NCBI GenBank assembly: GCA_964036315.1
Contig: OZ038517.1
Coordinates: 22,525,083 to 22,589,082 of the forward strand
Direction of reading: 5' to 3'
DNA: 64,000 nucleotides
Source of the DNA: Acanthosepion esculentum
Taxonomy: Eukaryota > Mollusca > Cephalopoda > Sepiida > Sepiidae
The position numbers and the translations under genes are program-made. The notes beneath the pieces were generated by a model. It ran no database searches. It was not told the origin of the DNA and saw only the letters and a list, made by a program, of their open reading frames with translations. Numbering within the stretch: the stretch's first letter is position 1; the number at the start of each line of letters is the position of its first letter. This document shows, piece by piece, positions 54,660 through 64,000 of the stretch.

Positions 54660-55030
54660 TATGATAAAAATATGGTTTTATGGTATGCTATATTTATGGG
54701 TAAAAAATATCAGATATAAAATGTATGTAAATGTAAACGTGTACAATGAGGTCAACACTTAGTGGTGACAGTTTGTTTCATGCTTGAAAACTACTAGGTG
54801 TCAACCTGTGTTCACTTAAATAATTAATTTGGAAAAGGTGATCAGTAAAATTAATTGGCACAAAATGTTTGTCTTTTAATAATATTTTCTTATATATATA
54901 TATGAAGAAATATTGTTTTAAGGTGTGCTATATTTATAGGATAAAGTGCTCAATATCAGAGATAGAGCATATGTAAATATAAATATAAAAGTGAACATTG
55001 AAGTCAACACTCAGAAGCGACAGGCTGTTT
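54660..55030. repeat. Two diverged direct repeats ahead of a Penelope-like tail
   Basis: 54670-54800 and 54905-55035 share GTGTGCTATATTTAT, TGAGGTCAACACT and CGACAGGCTGTTTCATGCT (or close variants). They may be terminal repeats of the element whose coding end lies at 55035-55620. Confidence 0.5.
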
Positions 55031-55034
55031 CATG

Positions 55035-55554
55035 CTAGACGCAATCGTCAGGTCGCTGACGATATATATATATATATATATATATAGTTGTATATTTAGG
55101 CAGCAATCCTTCTTTTATGCAAGTTTCATTAAAAACGACAGACAAGGTACTATGGTTAAGTTTTTTATTTAATTTTTCTTGTGTACGAACAAGAGCTTTC
55201 TTTGCTGGACAAAGGGTGTGTAAGAACTGTCCAAATGTTTTATTTTTCCGAGCGCTTTCGGCTATATCTTTAGCCATTATCAAGGATGATTTGATTTTTC
55301 TGCTTAGTTGAGTGTGTGCATTATGTATATGTCTTAGTGTGTAGTAGTGGTGTTTTAATTTCCGAATACGGTTAGCACGTTGTGGCTTTGTTCGTAGTTA
55401 ATATTGTTAAGAATAGGCTTTTTCTTTTTTATTATTAAAGCCTCCATTATTTTTAACCTTTTTTTACAGGTGGAAGCAGTTAATATATTTGTGTTTTCTA
55501 CTAGTATATTTCTAATGGAGTCTGGTAAATTTTTGTGTGTGTTTAAATGGGTTC

Positions 55555-55606
<52 letters not shown>

Positions 55607-55620
55607 AAACACTCACAATC
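55035..55620 (-). pseudogene. Penelope-like or related retroelement coding fragments
   Basis: On the minus strand, KRLKIMEALIIKKKKPILNN (about 55395-55460) resembles the end of a GIY-YIG nuclease of Penelope-like elements. 55040-55280 encodes a separate piece with KNKTFGQFLHTLCPAKKALV and NHSTLSVVFNETC, which I do not recognise. Two (TA)n microsatellites (55062-55085 and 55562-55600) lie at its ends. The assignment is tentative. Confidence 0.45.
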
Positions 55621-55624
55621 ACAG

Positions 55625-56645
55625 TGCTGTGTAGAAGTGAATTCCTAAAATAATTTCTCTCCCCACCACCAGATAATCAACAAATCTTAATTAAACTATA
55701 TATTCATTATGAAAAACCTTTATTAGACAAATTACAACCACTTTCAAAATTTTTTGTGAAGCTGGAATAAAAATATTAGTTAGAAATTAAGACCAGCAAC
55801 TGTATTTAAAGAGTTTTTTGTAAATAGTTTGAGTAAGTCCTGTTAATCACTCTAATTTAAACATTTTTTTAAGAATAAAAAGGAAAGTTATAAAAAGAGA
55901 AAAAAGGATCAAACAAATAAGAAATAATAATGGATTTTAAAAAAGGGGAGGAAGTGAAAGAAAAATAAATCGTAAAAAGCCAATATAATAATTCAGATTT
56001 TTATTTTATTAATGTCCATATATTCGTTGGTTTGTTCTCATTTTATTTATTCATTTTTTTTCTTAAAATAAACACCCCGTCTTGGCCTCATCTAGGAAGA
56101 TCAGTACGACCAAGCATATCTGATTTATAACATCAAATAGCCCAAGTATAGACTTGATTAGTTGCCGATTTCTGGATGAATTTATATAAAGCACATCCTC
56201 AAGCTAGTAGCAAATTTACACTGTGTGCACGCTGAATACTGATCATATTCGGTCGGGTCACCCATTGAAGGAGTCAAGTTAATTAGAGCCAAAACTTCTG
56301 GTGACATCGGAGCAATAACACTGATGACGACCTAGAGTCAGCACTTAAAGGTGTAATTTTAGCAATGAACCCTTACATTTACACTCTGTATTTTTGTTTT
56401 ACATGGTTGCCAGTGAAAATAATTTTTTGTGCTTGTGTAAAAATCAAATCATTTCATTGTTTTCGTCTCTAATAATTATATAAAATTAACAATAAAATTG
56501 CACAACAAGCACAGAAACCACTCTCCAGTAAGCCTTGATACCAATAAAATAAAAAGCCAGAATTCAATTTAAAATGGTTCTATTGGATTCTATTCATCAA
56601 ATTGTAATAGAAATGGATGAGAAATGAAATTCACAAAACACATAA
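55625..56645. other. Non-coding interval
   Basis: About 1 kb, AT-rich, with a GC-richer patch at 56080-56340. No recognised gene or repeat. Confidence 0.4.
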
Positions 56646-56649
56646 ACCA

Positions 56650-57143
56650 CACACATGCTAGCCACTCGTATTCAAGGATACCTGTCTATTAGGACGGCTA
56701 GCCAATCCCTATTGCAGACGCTTGCTCAGGCACATTTGTGTTTGTTCAACACCCACAGAGCCCACCTGTGGTTTATACTGCAACTATGCTGAACAGACCT
56801 TAGTTACAGTTTCTGGGAGAGAGCATGTTAGCTAGCATGATCAACAATCTTAACCAGGCCAGCACACTCAAACCCTCGGTCATGATGACTTGTGACTTCA
56901 TGCTAGCATAGCTATTAATGCCCCCCCCCAGTGTTTCATCTACCCAATTTTACTGACAAGTCTTGGGTCAACTCATGGTATGGTTTTCAGGCACTTTCCA
57001 AAGGTGCCACACACTATTTCGCACCCCCCCCCCAACCAATAACATCAGGAAGTCTCCTTCCTAACAAACCAACTGTGGTGAGATTCAAACCCAGGTCTCA
57101 TGGTCAGAAAGCAAATGTTCTAACCACTCAGCCACACACCCAT
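56650..57143 (-). mobile_element. tRNA-derived SINE, family 1, minus-strand copy with insertion
   Basis: Head at the right end: box A TGGCTGAGTGGTTA (57121-57134, reversed) and box B around GGTTTGAATCT (57080-57092). Tail at the left: TAGCCACTCGTATTCAAGGA and GGCTAGCCAATCCCTATTGC match 19800-19880. It contains about 130 extra bases with C-runs (56923-56931; 57025-57034) not present in the copy at 19520. Confidence 0.8.
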
Positions 57144-57186
57144 GTATATATATATATATATATATATGTAATCTTGTGATATCAGC

Positions 57187-57231
<45 letters not shown>

Positions 57232-57248
57232 CTGATATCACAAGATTA
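57142..57248. repeat. TA microsatellites forming a hairpin
   Basis: TAATCTTGTGATATCAGC at 57169-57186 and GCTGATATCACAAGATTA at 57231-57248 are exact reverse complements around a (TA)n core (57190-57229). A second TA run is at 57144-57166. The stem is about 18 bp plus the TA tract. Confidence 0.9.
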
Positions 57249-57254
57249 AATGTC

Positions 57255-57900
57255 GGTCTTCTTCACAAGTTAAAAGTTTGTTTCTGGATTAATTTTTGAT
57301 CTGATAGAATCTTTCTTTTCAAATTGCAAAATGAAAGTTCTCTTGAATGGCCACTCTTCTAGATCTTTTTGCATAAATGCAGGTTACCCCTAGGGCTCTA
57401 TACTAGGACTAAAATTGTTCCTAATTTTCTCAATGACCTTCCTAATGTCATCAGTTTTCAAATGGTAGCTATACTGATAACACAACTATTTACTCCTGTC
57501 TTAATAGTTAAGTCTGACTGATTCGATAAGGTCAGATTGGAGGTTGATCTCAAAAATGGCCTACAATCTGTTGTTTACTGGAGCAAGAAATAGCATGTCA
57601 ATTTTAATACCTTCAAAATGAAACTGCTTTCTTTTAATTGAGAAAACATTTTTTGCCTTCCATTTGCATGGCTGATGCTAACCTCTAGGAGAGTGACTCC
57701 TTACGCCCCTCTCAGGCTATCATTTTCTGCTGACAGGAAATGGAAAGATTATATTGAATCAGTTGCTAGGTCTGCTGCGAGAAAGGTTTATTTTCAGCCG
57801 AGTTACCTTTTTGTACCTGTTCATTTGTTCAACATACATCTTAGCATCAACCATTTGGTTGTTTTAAAGCATTTCATATCATTTTGTTGGTAATGAAGTC
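57255..57900 (+). pseudogene. LINE reverse-transcriptase palm fossil
   Basis: Plus-strand pieces: NGHSSRSFCINAG, a GSILG-like block, LFLIFLNDLPNVIS, then YTDNTTIYS, where functional RTs have YADD, so the second catalytic Asp has become Asn. Next come FDKVRLEVDLKNGLQSVVYW, FNTFKMKLLSFN and LSFSADRKWKDYIESVARSA. This is the palm and thumb that belongs upstream of the C-terminal tails found at 33180, 34246, 36540 and 39195. Several stops are present. Confidence 0.8.
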
Positions 57901-58019
57901 CTCTCCATACACAGCAAAAATGTCTCAAGCAGCTTTGTGACCGTGATTAAAGCAAAGTAATGATGAACATGCTCATTCTTGTCTACTTGACATTTATTTA
58001 TTTAGTAGCTTAAATACTG

Positions 58020-58460
58020 CTCTATTGGGTGGCATTTAAGTTAGCTCCTGCAGAGGGCTTTTGATTGGGCCTTTGGCTTATTCAGGAGTTTCAGAATCCT
58101 TAAGTCTTTGCATATTCTCAGCATTGGAAGCTCTCCTGGCTGCTGTTTGATCTGGCTTTTCATTTGGATGGGAATTTCTTTTCCTTGCTGTAGCCTTGGC
58201 TCTTTTGATTACAATCTGGTTCTCTATTGGCAGAGATTTCTTTTTACGAGACATACTGCTTCCATATGCGATAGGCAACAATAAACTACAGAAGAATTCA
58301 AAATTGATCGCTGCATTTAAGTATTGCATTAATATCTAAGCTTACCTCTTAAAAGTTAAAAAAATAATTCTTCTGCCACCACTTAATTTAAAGGCAATTT
58401 GATGTGTGTAGGTCCTTACTTTCCATACAAACAATTATTTTTATTTCATAGGTGACTTTC
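58020..58460 (-). mobile_element. Helitron/Helentron-like element copy that retains a protein start
   Basis: On the minus strand, 58460 to 58255 is the leader shared with the short repeats at 4490-4790 and 63180-63430. It runs into the ATG at 58254, then a truncated frame, and finally GGAGCTAACTTAAATGCC, shared with 63110-63140. It therefore links the non-coding short repeats to a coding parent. Confidence 0.65.
58078..58254 (-). pseudogene. N-terminus of a Helitron-type protein, 58 codons
   Basis: MSRKKKSLPIENQ is followed by a basic stretch and ARRASNAENMQRLKDSETPE, then a stop. Arg/Ala-rich segments with ETPE repeats are characteristic of the N-terminal end of Helitron/Helentron Rep-helicase proteins. 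The Rep and helicase domains are absent; the sequence after the stop is the element's other end. This is an internal-deletion derivative. Confidence 0.55.
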
Positions 58461-58812
58461 ACTAGATTCCATAATTAATTTCAATTATTCCCAAATTTAT
58501 TTCCAAGTTATAAAAATTGACAAAAAATTTGTCATAAAAAGTCACATAAAAAAATCACTGAAAACAATTGTAGTAATGAAAACTCAGGAATCCAAAATTT
58601 CGGTAACATGAGCTATTGAAAGTTAGATTTGTGTCCCGTTAATTGAGTAAGTATGACACACTGACATTTGCATTATTATATCACGCTTCGCTTGGGGTGA
58701 AATGATAATTTTTTTTTAATTGCTTTTCAGAGGGGTATCTAATTTGAAATAAAAATTCACTATTGAAAATATATATAATAAATTATAAGTCATCTATTTA
58801 TTTACTTAGTTA
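58460..58812. other. Non-coding interval with LINE-tail fragment
   Basis: GCTTCGCTTGGGGTGAAATGAT at 58685-58706 is an isolated LINE 3' terminus (compare 35015 and 36550). The remainder has no recognised content. Confidence 0.5.
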
Positions 58813-58814
58813 CC

Positions 58815-59110
58815 CAACTTCAGAACTTGTCCTGGGTAAGACGTTAAACTACATCCACGTCTTGGGTAAGACAATAAACTATGTCCAGCGGCAAGGCCTC
58901 TGATCAGGAGGTATTGAGGAGCGTGGAACCACCTCTTAATTGCTGGTGTTCCCAGGTCCTCCCTGACCCGGGGTGGTAGCACCAGTTAGGGTACCAGCTA
59001 TGGGCAAATAGTTAACTATTACCAGCAATACTTTTTTGAAAAGGTTATTACCAGCAATACAATTTTGAAGGAAAAATATTACCACAAACAGATTTTTAAC
59101 AAAACAAAAT
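58815..59110. repeat. Degenerate minisatellite mosaic, copy 2
   Basis: CCTGGGTAAGACGTTAAACT and CTTGGGTAAGACAATAAACT are followed by units around TATTACCAGCAATAC. The same modules occur in the same order as at 28800-29300. The part between them (58880-58995) has no match there. Confidence 0.7.
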
Positions 59111-59124
59111 ATTACCAACAATAA

Positions 59125-59530
59125 AGAATTTTGTCGGCATTGAGTAGCCCATTGAGGTTGATATGCCGTAAAACAAAATAAACGAAACCAATCTAAACCA
59201 AAGAATACATATTCTATTCATACGAATCTATCCTAAAAATGTTGTCAGCATTAAATAACCTATTGAGTTTGATATGCCGTAAAACAAAATAAACCAAACC
59301 AATCTAAACCTAAGAATACATATTCTATTCATACGAATCTATCCTAAAAATGTTGTCGGCATTAAATAACCCATTGAGGTTGATATGCCGTAAAACAAAA
59401 TAAACCAAACCAATCTAAACCTAAGAATACATATTCTATTCATACGAATCTATCCTAAAAATGTTGTCAGCATTAAATAACCTATTGAGTTTGATATGCC
59501 GTAAAACAAAATAAACCAAACTAAACCAAC
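59125..59530 (+). repeat. 111-bp tandem repeat, alternating A/B variants
   Basis: Units begin near 59132, 59241, 59352 and 59463 with TTGTCGGCATT or TTGTCAGCATT. Units 1 and 3 read CCCATTGAGGTTG, while units 2 and 4 read CCTATTGAGTTTG, so the repeat has a dimeric 222-bp register. All share GATATGCCGTAAAACAAAAT. Confidence 0.93.
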
Positions 59531-59534
59531 TTCA

Positions 59535-60250
59535 ATAATAAAATGCTAATTATACTTACATCATTTTTAAAGGATCGGATATAAAAAAGGGATGTGCATT
59601 TCTTATATAACCCAAATTAATCAAGGAAATTTGCCTCTTTCATCTCTCAATTTATTTCCCTGCAAAAATTGTGTTTATATAACATTACAGCTAAGTTGTC
59701 CTCTACTGACAAATTCACAGAGGTGTTGTTATCTTGTTGATAAGTATTTATTTTTCTTAATTTAGTAATTTACACCAGGTCAGCCATCTTAGTTTTCTTT
59801 TGAATGGCTATTATTTTTAAAGCAAATAAAAAAAAATTGAATATAACATTGCTTGCAATGCTTTCTGGGGTAGACATATTCTACATTGCATTTCAATAGT
59901 AGAAAAATTTAGCAGTGTCACAAAATTGCAAGATCCCTGATTCAACATTTTTATCTTATCTTCTCAAATTGTCATAAGTGTAATTACAGTTTTATTATTA
60001 GGGTTCTGTAGCTAAGTAAATAAATGGATGAATTATAATTTATTTTATATATTTTTAATATTATGTAGTGGCTGCTCAAAAGAATTTGGATAAATCCTTG
60101 TGCGACAATCATCGAAAGTACCAGCCGGCTTGGTGAGGGGTTTCATATTTTGAATAGAAATCAAGATTACTTGGCTAAATGACAAAGAGCACTTGAGTTG
60201 GTAACTGCAGCAAAATTTGAATTAAAACCAAAAAGAGATTCTGTCAAAGT
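59535..60250. other. Non-coding interval
   Basis: AT-rich; no element recognised. Confidence 0.4.
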
Positions 60251-60254
60251 GTAT

Positions 60255-62310
60255 CAGAAGAGATAAAAAGGACAGAAAACCCTCTTCATAGGAAAAGAGG
60301 GTGGAAAGAAAATCGTTTTTATACGAAATGAGGATTGAAAGAAAACATTTTTTATAGGAAAGGGAGATGGAAAGAAAACTGATTTTTATAGGAAAGGAGG
60401 ACGGAAAGAAAACTGCTTTTTATACAAAAGCAGGACGGGGTGGGGAGAAAACTGTTTTTTATCAAAAGAGGACAGAAAGAAAACCGTTCTTGATAGGAAA
60501 AGCTGGGTAAAGAAAACTGTTTTTTATAGAAAGGAGAATAGAAAGAAGACCGTTTTTGATAGGAAAAGCTGGGGAAAGAAAACCCTTTTTTATAGAAAGG
60601 AGAATAGAAAGAAGACCGTTTTTGATAGGAAAAGCTGGGGAAAGAAAACCCTTTTTTATAGAAAGGAGAATAGAAAGAAAACCGTTTTTGATAGGAAAAG
60701 CTGGGGAAAGAAAACCCTTTTTTATAGAAAGGAGAATAGAAAGAAGACCGTTTTTGATAGGAAAAGCTGGGGAAAGAAAACCCTTTTTTATAGAAAGGAG
60801 AATAGAAAGAAGACCGTTTTTGATAGGAAAAGCTGGGGAAAGAAAACCCTTTTTTATAGAAAGGAGAATAGAAAGAAGACCGTTTTTGATAGGAAAAGCT
60901 GGGGAAAGAAAACCCTTTTTTATAGAAAGGAGAATAGAAAGAAAACCGTTTTTGATAGGAAAAGCTGGGGAAAGAAAACTGTTTTTATAGAAAGGAGAAT
61001 AGAAAGAAAACCGTTTTTGATAGGAAAAGCTGGGGAAAGAAAACTGTTTTTATAGAAAGGAGAATAGAAAGAAAACCGTTTTTGATAGGAAAAGCTGGGG
61101 AAAGAAAACCCTTTTTTATAGAAAGGAGAATAGAAAGAAGACCGTTTTTGATAGGAAAAGCTGGGGAAAGAAAACCCTTTTTTATAGAAAGGAGAATAGA
61201 AAGAAGACCGTTTTTGATAGGAAAAGCTGGGGAAAGAAAACCCTTTTTTATAGAAAGGAGAATAGAAAGAAAACCGTTTTTGATAGGAAAAGCTGGGGAA
61301 AGAAAACCCTTTTTTATAGAAAGGAGAATAGAAAGAAAACCGTTTTTGATAGGAAAAGCTGGGGAAAGAAAACCCTTTTTTATAGAAAGGAGAATAGAAA
61401 GAAAACCGTTTTTGATAGGAAAAGCTGGGGAAAGAAAACCCTTTTTTATAGAAAGGAGAATAGAAAGAAAACCGTTTTTGATAGGAAAAGCTGGGGAAAG
61501 AAAACCCTTTTTTATAGAAAGGAGAATAGAAAGAAAACCGTTTTTGATAGGAAAAGCTGGGGAAAGAAAACCCTTTTTTATAGAAAGGAGAATAGAAAGA
61601 AAACCGTTTTTGATAGGAAAAGCTGGGGAAAGAAAACCCTTTTTTATAGAAAGGAGAATAGAAAGAAGACCGTTTTTGATAGGAAAAGCTGGGGAAAGAA
61701 AACCCTTTTTTATAGAAAGGAGAATAGAAAGAAAACCGTTTTTGATAGGAAAAGCTGGGGAAAGAAAACTGTTTTTATAGAAAGGAGAATAGAAAGAAAA
61801 CCGTTTTTGATAGGAAAAGCTGGGGAAAGAAAACTGTTTTTATAGAAAGGAGAATAGAAAGAAAACCGTTTTTGATAGGAAAAGCTGGGGAAAGAAAACC
61901 CTTTTTTATAGAAAGGAGAATAGAAAGAAAACCGTTTTTGATAGGAAAAGCTGGGGAAAGAAAACCCTTTTTTATAGAAAGGAGAATAGAAAGAAAACCG
62001 TTTTTGATAGGAAAAGCTGGGGAAAGAAAACCCTTTTTTATAGAAAGGAGAATAGAAAGAAAACCGTTTTTGATAGGAAAAGCTGGGGAAAGAAAACCCT
62101 TTTTTATAGAAAGGAGAATAGAAAGAAAACCGTTTTTGATAGGAAAGGAGGATGGAAAAAAACAACATGTTTTTGATAAGTAAAGAAGTCAGAAAAATCA
62201 ATTGTTTTTTTATAGAAAAGAAGGAGAGGGAGAAAAAGAAAAGAAGGAAAGAAAACTGTTTTTTATAGAAAAATGAGGGGAAAAAATGTTTTTCTAATAA
62301 AGAAAAAGAA
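60255..62310 (+). repeat. 66-bp dimeric minisatellite with 22-residue open repeat
   Basis: The core (60540-62145) is built of 66-bp units made of two related 33-bp halves, GAAAGAAAACCCTTTTTTAT... and GAAAGAAAACCGTTTTTGAT.... Read on the plus strand, it gives IGKAGERKPFFIERRIERKP plus FL, uninterrupted for 232 codons at 61085-61780. Occasional 65-bp units (with ACTGTTTTTATAG) shift frame and end the open stretches. Flanks 60255-60540 and 62146-62310 are single, diverged 33-bp halves. With no start context, splice signals or neighbours, it is best treated as satellite DNA. Confidence 0.95.
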
Positions 62311-62828
62311 AAGTAAATGAGGTCATCTGGTCCTCTTACGTTGACTCTCAACTTTGCTGATAGTCACTGTCCATTCTATGTTGACAATATTTATCAGTAA
62401 AATATTTGCAGTGTCAGATTAGAAGGAATGTTTGAATATCATATCTCTATACACTATGCGACTCCAATGTTGAATCTTGTTGGAATAATTAGTTAGCAAG
62501 TTTGAAGTTCTTTATTATTCTTTTATGACTGAAAATAAACAGTGTGGAAGAAAATCTGAAATGATCAGTCAGATAACACGAGGAGCGCAATGATATTTCT
62601 TTAGGACTAAAAATAAATAAAAATTGATTTTTCATTGTTGTGGCATAAAAGCTGAGTCATAATCATTGAAAGCTCTGAAGGGTTTTTAATCCATTTAAAA
62701 AAAAAAAGAAAAGCAAAAAAATGAATAGTTTTTCTGTAAACTTAGGACTCCCAAATTAGGGGTTTTACTTCCTTGAGAGTGGTAAAAAAATAAAGGAGTG
62801 GCATTAGAACTAAATATTTTTTTTTTTA
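62311..62828. other. Non-coding interval
   Basis: AT-rich; no recognised gene. Confidence 0.4.
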
Positions 62829-62829
62829 C

Positions 62830-63445
62830 AAAATCTTATATATAAAGTACAGTGTGTGTATGTATGTATGTATGTATGTGTCCAAGCAACTCCTCCATTC
62901 CTACTGGTCTGATTCAAAAGCCCTAGAAAAAGTTAGGCACAGGGAATGATTTTTTGTTGAGCTCAGACTCAGGGTTGCCAGATTATGTGAGGTTAAAAAT
63001 ATATATTAATATTGCTTTCATGGTTCAAGGGGAGTAATTATTATTTTCCTTTAGTATCCAAAATTGCAGCTAGCGTAATATTTTAAGCTAGCTTAAAAGC
63101 CGTGATATCGGGCAGCATTTAAGCTAGCTCCTGTGGAGGACTCTTGGTTCAGCCACCATCACAATAGCTAGGGAGGAGTAGATGCAACAGGCATCAATAA
63201 ACTACAGAACAACTCAAAATTGCTGCATTTAAGTATTAAATTAATGTTTAAGCTTACCTTTTAAAAGTTCAACAATAATTCTTCTGCTGCCACTTAATTT
63301 AAAGACAATTTGATGTATGTAGATCCTTATTTTCATTACAGTTATTTTTATTTCATGGGTGACAGAACAGGGGACAACTTAGATGAGAAAAAAGAAATTA
63401 GGATTAGTTATGCCTTCAACATTTGAAGAGTTAGAGAAACATAAT
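62830..63445 (-). mobile_element. Helitron/Helentron-like short element, uninterrupted copy
   Basis: Bounded by TATATATAAAGTACAGTGTG with GTAT repeats (62838-62880) and by the GAAACATAATTACTGAG region near 63445. It matches 3600-3758 plus 4464-4810 across the place where the LTR sits there. Non-coding. The TATA plus short-microsatellite end and the absence of target duplications fit Helentrons, but the family name rests mainly on the coding relative at 58020. Confidence 0.6.
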
Positions 63446-64000
63446 TACTGAGTAAAACCTATATTATGGAATCTATATGAATAAATGTGAAATTGGAGCT
63501 CAATTCTCCCACAAATTCTGAGATTAAAAGGTCCCAAATCTATAGTAGGTATTTACTTGAAATAAACACAAAGAGAGTGGCTGTGAAACACGGTTGGTTT
63601 AATGTGGAGAACCCCAAAGTGTATACTCAGGCTAAGGACAAAAATTGCCCGAGTTCCCGCAACTATTGGTTGCGAAGGCCTCGGTGCAAGCACCAATCCC
63701 TCTCTCTGGTGCAATGAGAGGCTGCAGCCTCAGGCATCTGCTCCCCAGGGCTTAGCACCTCACAGTGTGATTTTCCTCAGTTACGCCCATGTCTTCCGAG
63801 TCGCACTTTGCCCGAACAAAGAGACACAACTGTGAGATGATAAATAAGTGTGTTGCAAGCTACTTTATAGTAATTTGTGTTTATTTGTTTTGATTTTTAT
63901 ATCAAAAATTGTTCTGTTGAGGAATTTTGTCTTATATAGTGCAGAAAAGTGTTTGAAATTTGCATTTTACTTGGCCTTCAACAAGTTGGCATCTATTTGT
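63446..64000. other. Unassigned, partly GC-rich sequence at window end
   Basis: 63590-63840 is markedly richer in GC than its surroundings (GCGAAGGCCTCGGTGCAAGC; GGCTGCAGCCTCAGGCATC). It may be an LTR or SINE-like repeat, but no second copy is present here. Open frames across it lack recognised domains. Confidence 0.4.

Noticed and set aside
60556..62183. Three long open frames (up to 232 codons) as a repetitive-protein gene
   Set aside because: They are exactly the 66-bp satellite, start and end wherever a 65-bp unit shifts the frame, and have no signal peptide, splice signals or non-repeat domain.
32830..64000. Further carboxypeptidase exons
   Set aside because: I looked for the expected continuation after Gly (GMQDYNY-type) and for the catalytic-Glu block on the plus strand and recognised none.

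Overview
This is a repeat-dominated animal genomic window, most likely from a mollusc and plausibly a coleoid cephalopod. That placement is inferred, not proven. It rests on one secretory metallocarboxypeptidase exon with a GT donor, abundant tRNA- and 5S-derived SINEs, CsRn1-type Ty3/Gypsy elements, Penelope-like elements, many 5'-truncated LINE tails, long TA, GATA and CA microsatellites, and low GC. I found no prokaryotic features. Only one host gene is supported: the 5' part of a carboxypeptidase D/E/M-type gene, with an exon ending at 32822. Its remaining exons are not recognisable in the window.

Layout. 0.4-2.9 kb: a decayed minus-strand Gypsy pol split by a solo LTR. 3.6-5.1 kb: a Helitron/Helentron-like repeat split by a second solo LTR of the same family. 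5.2-18.3 kb: a nest holding a P-superfamily remnant, LTR pieces, a minus-strand CsRn1-type Gypsy body, a nearly complete 4.2-kb P-type THAP transposon inserted in that Gypsy's leader, that Gypsy's 5' LTR, a plus-strand copy of the same Gypsy family with its 3' LTR, and a third fragment of the first LTR family. 19.5-20.9 kb: a tRNA-derived SINE, a long TA tract and two foldback structures.

21.1-28.6 kb: a satellite with nested periods. About 56-bp monomers form a 168-bp trimer, and a run of about 11 trimers (roughly 1.84 kb) is itself duplicated. Degenerate monomers flank the homogeneous core. 28.7-30.5 kb: minisatellite, GATA microsatellite and a pogo/Tigger-like MITE. 31.7-32.8 kb: the carboxypeptidase exon, followed by an intron holding another copy of that MITE.

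33-50 kb: LINE 3' tails, SINEs, a BEL-like solo LTR inside a LINE tail, a piggyBac-like MITE with TTAA flanks, 24-bp and 25-bp minisatellites, a second small solo LTR, a Penelope GIY-YIG remnant and 5S-rRNA-derived sequences. 50-58 kb: a 143-bp tandem repeat interrupted by a SINE, two mariner/IS630-type transposase fossils, Penelope-like tails, a second tRNA-SINE and a LINE reverse-transcriptase fossil. 58-64 kb: a Helitron-type protein start that explains the short repeats at 3.6-5.1 and 62.8-63.4 kb, a 111-bp tandem repeat with alternating variants, and a 66-bp dimeric minisatellite that stays open as a 22-residue protein repeat.

The mobile elements do not form a pathway together. They record successive insertions whose order can be read from nesting. 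Almost all coding remnants carry frameshifts, stops or mutated catalytic residues. The P-type element is the least decayed and the most informative. Motifs, element ends and flanking duplications were read directly; family names come from recognised motifs; organism and history are inference.
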